In this document: one piece after another, positions 24,578-29,188 of the stretch | Layout of the letters: every line of letters begins with the position of its first letter | Position numbering within the stretch: the stretch's first letter is position 1 | Source of the DNA: Streptomyces katrae | Lineage (GTDB): Bacteria > Actinomycetota > Actinomycetes > Streptomycetales > Streptomycetaceae | DNA length: 29,188 nucleotides | Reading direction: 5' to 3' | Assembly (NCBI RefSeq): GCF_000966975.1 | Contig: NZ_JZWV01000077.1 | Location: 1-29,188, forward strand | Notes under the pieces: generated by a model | Told to the model about the DNA's origin: nothing | The model's input: only the letters and a program-made list of their open reading frames with translations | Database searches by the model: none | Translations under genes and position numbers: made by a program

Positions 24578-24935
24578 GGATGTCTCGGCGAAGAGTCCTC
24601 GGGGGAAGCGACAGGGGCGGTTTCGGCGACTCGGGCTTTCTGACGACGAGGCGGGCGTTTTGGCGACGCTGCGTGACGGAGTTCTGTCCTGGAAGCATCT
24701 TTCCAAGCCCTTACCCACCAGGGTACGGCGACACTCCCGTCCTGGACAGGGCTTGCCGCCCTTGGAGAGCGTCCAAGGGAGCATGCCGGAGCGGAGCCCC
24801 CTTGGCAATGGCCGCTGTCCCCTACAGCCAGTGACGGAAGGCCCCCGCGCCACCCGTGCGCGCAGTGACCGGGACCTGTGCGCGGGCGTTGGACAGGAGT
24901 CCGACCGTCCAGGAAGAGCCCGCAGGGAGTACGCC
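24578..24935. other. 358-bp gap between divergent genes, with one clear inverted repeat
   Basis: No convincing gene is seen. Within it CCCTTGGA-GAGCG-TCCAAGGG (24759-24779) is a perfect 8-bp inverted repeat that could be a regulator site or a hairpin. TGGAA-GCATCT-TTCCA lies at about 24690-24706. Promoters for the stress protein (left) and the small membrane protein (right) must be here, but no standard -35/-10 pair stands out. Confidence 0.5.
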
Positions 24936-25355
24936 GTGCCCGGTCATCCGGTTCACCCCGTCCCGCCCGTCCAGCCCGCTCCGCCGACACCGCCCGCCCC
25001 CTCCGGGCGCCCCCGTCCGCTTCACCCGTCCGTGCGGTCCTCATCCGCCCGGCCGCATGACGACCCCGCGGGTGACGTGGTGCGCTGGGCCGCCTTCAGC
25101 TGCCTGCTCGTGCCGGTGGTGCTGGTGGTCTACGGGACCTCGTACGGCGGGGCCGCCGTGGCCACCCTGGGCCTGGCCGCCGTCACGGCCGCCTGCCGGG
25201 TGCTGCTGCGGCACTCCGAGAAGACGGGGCGGGCCGCCGCGCGGGTGCCGGCGGACGAGCCGCTCGCGCACGGGCACCGCGGCCGGCACTCCCGCAGCGG
25301 GTCCGGCGCCCACCGCGGCTGCCACGGCTCCCTGGGCCCTTCCCCTCACGACTGA
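24936..25355 (+). CDS. Small proline-rich membrane protein of unknown function
   Basis: 139 residues. Residues 1-45 are rich in Pro, His and Arg (MPGHPVHPVPPVQPAPPTPP and onwards) and probably unstructured. Two hydrophobic helices follow near 50-68 (WAAFSCLLVPVVLVVYG) and 71-91 (GGAAVATLGLAAVTAACRVLL), then a basic, His/Gly/Ser-rich tail with a late cysteine. GTG 24936 is chosen because AGGGAG at 24924-24929 precedes it; the open frame back to 24576 has no such site and reads as non-protein sequence. It lies directly upstream of the adpA control region in the same direction. No family is recognised. Confidence 0.7.
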   Translation: MPGHPVHPVPPVQPAPPTPPAPSGRPRPLHPSVRSSSARPHDDPAGDVVRWAAFSCLLVPVVLVVYGTSYGGAAVATLGLAAVTAACRVLLRHSEKTGRAAARVPADEPLAHGHRGRHSRSGSGAHRGCHGSLGPSPHD

Positions 25356-25484
25356 CCGATTCGCACGTACACACCCGGCTGTTTTCAGCCAACTTCCGGA
25401 CTGAACGCTTCCCTTGCCGGAATGTCCCCCCAACCCCCCTACCACCAGCGACGACAGAGCGAAGGGGGCGAAAACACCCCATGG

Positions 25485-25494
25485 GTACTGGCCA
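25485..25494 (-). promoter_or_regulatory. AdpA consensus site
   Basis: On the minus strand TGGCCAGTAC matches all ten positions of the AdpA consensus TGGCSNGWWY. It lies about 240 bp before adpA and could serve autoregulation, which is known for adpA in S. griseus. A degenerate 10-mer is expected by chance now and then. Confidence 0.45.
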
Positions 25495-25596
25495 CGACCG
25501 GATCGTGAGGTTCCCGTGCGGGTAGCGGAGTGGAACGCTTACTGATCGAATGCTTTTCGCCAAGTTGCCAAGTCGACATAGCGCTGCGTGCTGAAC

Positions 25597-25629
25597 TTGT
25601 CACGCCGACACCACGGGACGCAGTAGATT
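25597..25629 (+). promoter_or_regulatory. Possible adpA promoter
   Basis: TAGATT at 25624-25629 resembles a -10 hexamer. TTGTCA at 25597-25602 resembles a -35 but is 21 bp away, too far for a standard promoter; read with CAGTAG (25621-25626) the spacing is 18 bp. A start 6 nt after TAGATT would fall on the ATG of the upstream frame at 25635. Confidence 0.3.
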
Positions 25630-25634
25630 CGATC

Positions 25635-25727
25635 ATGTATTTACGGCGGGGGATCCACGTGCAAGGCCGAGGGGAAACGTGCAGGTGCGACCAGACCAAG
25701 GAGTCGCGACACCCAAGGGGGGCTTAG
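25635..25727 (+). CDS. Candidate adpA leader ORF with a TTA codon at position 3
   Basis: ATG-TAT-TTA begins a 30-codon frame, MYLRRGIHVQGRGETCRCDQ and onwards, that stops with TAG 4 nt before the adpA ATG. No ribosome site precedes it, but its ATG is where transcription from TAGATT would be expected to start, so a leaderless message could express it. TTA is the rare bldA-read codon in Streptomyces. Whether it is translated is unknown; the peptide has no recognisable domain and the frame extends upstream to 25530. Confidence 0.3.
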   Translation: MYLRRGIHVQGRGETCRCDQTKESRHPRGA

Positions 25728-25731
25728 CGCC

Positions 25732-26904
25732 ATGAGCCAGGATTCCACCGCAGTCATCGCCGACGCGGGCAGGAAGCTCGCGGGGCGTCGCCGCAGAGAG
25801 ATCGTCGCCGTGCTGCTGTTCAGCGGCGGCCCGATCTTCGAGAGTTCCATTCCGCTGTCCGTGTTCGGCATCGACCGCCAGGACGCGGGAGTGCCGCGCT
25901 ACCGGCTGCTCGTGTGCGCCGGGGAAGACGGTCCGCTGCGGACCACCGGCGGGCTCGAACTGACCGCGCCGTACGGACTGGAGGCCATCGCCCGGGCGGG
26001 CACGGTCGTCGTCCCGGCCTGGCGCTCCATCACCTCCCCGCCGCCGCCGGAGGCGCTCGACGCCCTGCGGCTGGCGCACGAGGAGGGCGCCCGGATCGTC
26101 GGCCTGTGCACGGGAGCCTTCGTGCTCGCCGCCGCCGGGCTGCTCGACGGCCGGCCCGCGACGACGCACTGGATGTACGCGCCGACGCTGGCCAAGCGCT
26201 ACCCGTCCGTCCACGTCGACCCGCGCGAGCTCTTCGTCGACGACGGCGACGTGCTGACCTCCGCCGGCACCGCGGCCGGAATCGACCTGTGCCTGCACAT
26301 CGTGCGCACGGACCACGGCAGCGAGGCCGCCGGGGCACTGGCCCGCCGGCTCGTCGTCCCGCCGCGCCGCACCGGCGGCCAGGAGCGCTACCTCGACCGG
26401 TCGCTGCCCGAGGAGATCGGCGCCGACCCACTCGCCGAGGTGGTCGCCTGGGCGCTGGAGCACCTCCACGAGCAGTTCGACGTGGAGACGCTGGCCGCCC
26501 GCGCCTACATGAGCCGGCGCACCTTCGACCGGCGGTTCCGCTCGCTCACCGGCAGCGCGCCGCTGCAGTGGCTGATCACCCAGCGGGTGCTCCAGGCGCA
26601 GCGGCTGCTGGAGACCTCCGACTACTCGGTCGACGAGGTCGCCGGACGCTGCGGCTTCCGCTCCCCGGTCGCCCTGCGCGGCCACTTCCGCCGGCAGCTG
26701 GGGTCCTCCCCGGCCGCCTACCGCTCCGCCTACCGGGCGCGCCGGCCGCAGGGCAGCGACGCCCCCGTGTCGGAGATCTCCGGGACCGCGCTGCCGCACC
26801 AGCGGACCCCGCAGCCCCAGCGGGCCGCGGCGGCCCTGGCCGCCTCCGGTCCCAGCGTGACGGAGCTGTACGCACCGGGCCGGGTGCTGCGCGAGCACGC
26901 GTAG
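25732..26904 (+). CDS. adpA: AraC/XylS-family global regulator AdpA (BldH)
   Basis: 390 residues. The N-terminal DJ-1/PfpI-like dimerisation domain spans about residues 20-190 ([24 protein letters not shown], then [17 protein letters not shown] with the elbow cysteine). The C-terminal AraC domain spans about 236-330, with two helix-turn-helices: [26 protein letters not shown] and [27 protein letters not shown]. AdpA switches on morphological differentiation and secondary metabolism. The sequence is unmistakable and orn follows as expected. The oddity is that no TTA triplet occurs anywhere from start to stop; the linker stretch GADPLAEVV uses CTC. An AAGGGGGG stretch (25715-25722) serves ATG 25732. 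Confidence 0.97.
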   Translation: MSQDSTAVIADAGRKLAGRRRREIVAVLLFSGGPIFESSIPLSVFGIDRQDAGVPRYRLLVCAGEDGPLRTTGGLELTAPYGLEAIARAGTVVVPAWRSITSPPPPEALDALRLAHEEGARIVGLCTGAFVLAAAGLLDGRPATTHWMYAPTLAKRYPSVHVDPRELFVDDGDVLTSAGTAAGIDLCLHIVRTDHGSEAAGALARRLVVPPRRTGGQERYLDRSLPEEIGADPLAEVVAWALEHLHEQFDVETLAARAYMSRRTFDRRFRSLTGSAPLQWLITQRVLQAQRLLETSDYSVDEVAGRCGFRSPVALRGHFRRQLGSSPAAYRSAYRARRPQGSDAPVSEISGTALPHQRTPQPQRAAAALAASGPSVTELYAPGRVLREHA

Positions 26905-26938
26905 CGGCCGCCGCCCGGAACATCCGGAAGGCGCATGA

Positions 26939-26983
26939 CGAAGGCCCCCCGCATCGGCCGGACACCACCGCGGGGGGCCTTCG
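26939..26983 (+). terminator. Terminator after adpA
   Basis: A perfect 14-bp stem, CGAAGGCCCCCCGC / GCGGGGGGCCTTCG, with a 17-nt loop. It ends 16 bp before the orn start. Confidence 0.85.
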
Positions 26984-26999
26984 GCATAAGGTGGGGCGC

Positions 27000-27602
27000 A
27001 TGAACGATCGCATGGTGTGGATCGACTGCGAGATGACCGGGCTCTCGTTGACGGACGACGCACTTATCGAGGTGGCCGCGCTGGTCACCGACTCGGAGCT
27101 CAACGTGCTCGGCGAAGGCGTGGACATCGTGATCCGCCCGCCGGACGCGGCCCTGGAGAACATGCCGGACGTGGTGCGCGAGATGCACACCGCCTCCGGC
27201 CTGCTCGACGAGCTGGCCGGCGGCACGACCCTGGCCGACGCCGAGGCACAGGTCCTGGCGTACGTACGTGAGCACGTCAAGGAGCCGCGCAAGGCGCCGC
27301 TGTGCGGGAACTCCGTCGGCACCGACCGCGGCTTCCTGTCGCGCGACATGCCGGCGCTGGAGGCCCACCTGCACTACCGGATCGTGGACGTGTCCTCGGT
27401 CAAGGAGCTGGCGCGCCGCTGGTACCCGCGGGCCTACTTCAACAGCCCGCCGAAGAACGGCAACCACCGGGCGCTCGCGGACATCAAGGAGTCCATCGCC
27501 GAGCTGCGCTACTACCGCGAGGCGGTCTTCGTCCCGCAGCCGGGCCCGGACTCGGACACGGCCAAGGCGATCGCCGCCAAGCACGTGGTCGCCGGCGAGT
27601 AG
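27000..27602 (+). CDS. orn: Oligoribonuclease
   Basis: 200 residues, a DEDDh 3'-5' exonuclease that degrades 2-5 nt RNA and, in organisms using cyclic di-GMP, the linear dinucleotide pGpG. Asp9 and Glu11 are in [43 protein letters not shown] carries the third acidic site, and [19 protein letters not shown] the catalytic His and last Asp. AAGGTGGGG just before ATG 27000 is the ribosome site. In Streptomyces orn normally follows adpA and affects growth and development. The coding region looks complete and typical. Confidence 0.96.
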   Translation: MNDRMVWIDCEMTGLSLTDDALIEVAALVTDSELNVLGEGVDIVIRPPDAALENMPDVVREMHTASGLLDELAGGTTLADAEAQVLAYVREHVKEPRKAPLCGNSVGTDRGFLSRDMPALEAHLHYRIVDVSSVKELARRWYPRAYFNSPPKNGNHRALADIKESIAELRYYREAVFVPQPGPDSDTAKAIAAKHVVAGE

Positions 27603-27682
27603 GACCGCCGGGACGCCTCGGCAGGGGGTACGGGGAAAGGGGGGAGCGAGCACCCTCCCGGACCCTGTACCCTTTTCTTCGG

Positions 27683-27701
27683 CCGGTCGTTCCACGACCG
27701 G
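27683..27701. other. 8-bp perfect hairpin just upstream of tRNA-His
   Basis: CCGGTCGT-TCC-ACGACCGG ends 4 nt before the tRNA 5' end. TACCCT at 27668-27673 could be a -10 element, which would put the hairpin in the tRNA leader. Otherwise it may terminate orn. Confidence 0.5.
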
Positions 27702-27705
27702 ACAT

Positions 27706-27779
27706 GGTGGGTGTAGCTCAGTTGGTAGAGCACCTGGTTGTGGTCCAGGTGGCCGCGGGTTCGAGTCCCGTCACTCACC
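27706..27779 (+). tRNA. tRNA-His (anticodon GTG)
   Basis: The cloverleaf was read by eye. The acceptor is GTGGGTG (27707-27713) paired with CACTCAC (27772-27778), with one G-T wobble. The D arm is GCTC...GAGC. The anticodon stem CCTGG/CCAGG has loop TTGTGGT and anticodon GTG at 27740-27742. The T arm GCGGG-TTCGAGT-CCCGT follows. The extra G at position -1 (27706) opposite C73 is the histidine identity element. The 3' CCA is not encoded. Confidence 0.96.
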
Positions 27780-27784
27780 CTGTG

Positions 27785-27822
27785 GGAAGGCCCCGGTACG
27801 CGAAAGCGGACCGGGGCCTTCC
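27785..27822 (+). terminator. Terminator of the tRNA-His gene
   Basis: A perfect 13-bp stem, GGAAGGCCCCGGT / ACCGGGGCCTTCC, with a nested GC-GAAA-GC loop, 5 bp after the tRNA. Confidence 0.88.
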
Positions 27823-27894
27823 GCGTTTCCCCGTGCGGGAGGCGGTGCCGGCGGCGGCCGCGGGCGGAAGGGGCCGGGCGGAGGCGGGGGCGGC

Positions 27895-28194
27895 CTAGGC
27901 CAGGATGCGGACCTCGGAGAGGATCTCGGTCAGCTCCTCCCCGGTCATGACCGGGGTGATGTCGATCTCGGCGTGGAAGCGGCTGAACAGGTCCCAGGTC
28001 AGCAGGGGGGCCTGGGCGCTGTCCTGGAGGTCGAAGACGATCCAGCAGGAGCGCACGCCCTCGTGGAGACCGAAGTAGGCGGCCTCCGGCCGGATCCGGT
28101 CCAGGAACTTCCTCAGGGCCTGGACCAGGGCCCCGGTCTTGATGGCCTCGTTGCTGGCGGCCGTGTCCAGGTGGGCCCTGAGCATCACCCTCAT
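27895..28194 (-). CDS. Small conserved-looking protein of unknown function, 99 residues
   Basis: A short cytosolic protein: MRVMLRAHLDTAASNEAIKT, then LRKFLDRIRPEAAYFGLHEGVRSCWIVFDL and DLFSRFHAEIDITPVMTGEELTEIL. The pattern strand-helix-strand-strand-helix-strand suggests a ferredoxin-like dimeric alpha-beta barrel, as in many small DUF proteins; this is a guess from the sequence. GGAGGGAG before ATG 28194 is an excellent ribosome site. It lies 86 bp downstream of the F420-reductase-like gene on the same strand and may be co-transcribed. Confidence 0.75.
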   Translation of the reverse strand: MRVMLRAHLDTAASNEAIKTGALVQALRKFLDRIRPEAAYFGLHEGVRSCWIVFDLQDSAQAPLLTWDLFSRFHAEIDITPVMTGEELTEILSEVRILA

Positions 28195-28280
28195 GTGCGG
28201 CTCCCTCCGTCACCCCCCACCCTCCGCACGGGCCGGGGGCGCGGCAACATCTGCGCCCCCGTCCGTGCCGGGCGGCCGGG

Positions 28281-28955
<675 letters not shown>

Positions 28956-29188
28956 GTGGATGTCCAATCGCGATGGGTGCGGCACGAGCCGTGCGCGGGG
29001 TACGGCCGGGCGGGAGGGCCGGCGCCCACCGGCCCCCAACTGGCGTGGACCGTACGGTATTCCACACACGGCCGGGCCGTTCGCGCCGAGCACCAGGGAC
29101 CGGGGCTGCTCCCGGTGCGGGGAGATCAGGGTGGCGAGGAGACCGCCGGAGACGAGGTGTCCATGGGGCGGACCGTACCGAGCCGTGC
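28956..29188. promoter_or_regulatory. Region upstream of the F420-reductase-like gene, with a 10-bp palindrome
   Basis: No gene can be supported here. ACCGTACGGT at 29049-29058 is a perfect palindrome, set between GTGG and CCAC, about 95 bp before the start, and could be an operator. The minus frame stays open to the window edge but reads as low-complexity Pro/Arg sequence. Confidence 0.35.

Larger units (their letters stand above)
25356..25731 (+). promoter_or_regulatory. adpA control region and leader, 376 bp
   Basis: A long non-coding stretch, clearly less GC-rich than its surroundings. It holds an inverted repeat TTCCGG/CCGGAA (25394-25399 and 25417-25422), one AdpA-type site, two tandem GCCAAGT copies (25559-25565 and 25567-25573), a repeated GAACGCTT (25403-25410 and 25533-25540), a 9-bp inverted repeat flanking the presumed promoter, and a short upstream frame. 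Long, heavily regulated leaders are typical for adpA. Confidence 0.7.

Noticed and set aside
24576..24935. Extended N-terminus of the small proline-rich membrane protein
   Set aside because: There is no ribosome site, the sequence lacks protein-like composition, and AGGGAG-GTG at 24924-24938 gives a clear internal start.
29049..29188. Minus-strand frame open to the window edge, in frame with the F420-reductase-like gene
   Set aside because: The residues are low in complexity and the Rossmann motif begins right at ATG 28955; the edge prevents a firm decision.

Overview
The window is a stretch of Streptomyces chromosome. The evidence is very high GC, many GTG or TTG starts, long perfect GC-rich terminators, and an intact desferrioxamine cluster followed by glmS, an adpA-type regulator and orn. 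The gene order recalls the S. coelicolor region around SCO2774-SCO2793; this is from memory and was not searched.

Layout. (1) 1-2282: the 3' part of a short-chain dehydrogenase gene converges on a phosphatase-like gene, which lies behind a TetR-family repressor gene. (2) 2306-8316: two 16-bp palindromic operators, then a four-gene branched-chain acyl-CoA (leucine) degradation operon: carboxyltransferase, biotin carboxylase/BCCP, HMG-CoA lyase and acyl-CoA dehydrogenase. It ends at a 15-bp perfect terminator. The biotin subunit carries a hairpin-rich element, of a kind usually seen between genes, read in frame in its linker. (3) 8343-15814: iron-box-controlled desE and desF, then iron-box-controlled desABCD with overlapping starts and stops (cadaverine formation, N-hydroxylation, acylation, macrocyclisation to desferrioxamine, and uptake). 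(4) 15831-18264: an accessory-looking block with a lipoprotein, a 65-residue secreted protein and an unrecognised five-helix membrane protein with less GC-biased codons. (5) 18415-24577: GH20 hexosaminidase, a DUF4429/SHOCT protein, a 98-aa conserved-looking protein, glmS, an acetate-transporter-family (GPR1/FUN34/YaaH) gene and a universal stress protein. Hexosaminidase and GlmS both belong to amino-sugar metabolism. (6) 24936-27822: a small proline-rich membrane protein, the adpA control region and adpA, orn and tRNA-His(GTG). (7) 27895-29188: two minus-strand genes, a small unknown and an F420-reductase-like NADP-binding protein, then the window edge.

The most interesting point is adpA. 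The gene is normally known for a single TTA (bldA-dependent) codon, but this copy contains no TTA at all. A 30-codon upstream frame ending 4 nt before the adpA ATG has TTA as its third codon, and its ATG lies where a transcript from a TAGATT hexamer would be expected to start. This suggests, but does not prove, that bldA control has moved from the coding region to a leader peptide. Everything here was read by eye: no homology searches, codon statistics or folding calculations were run.
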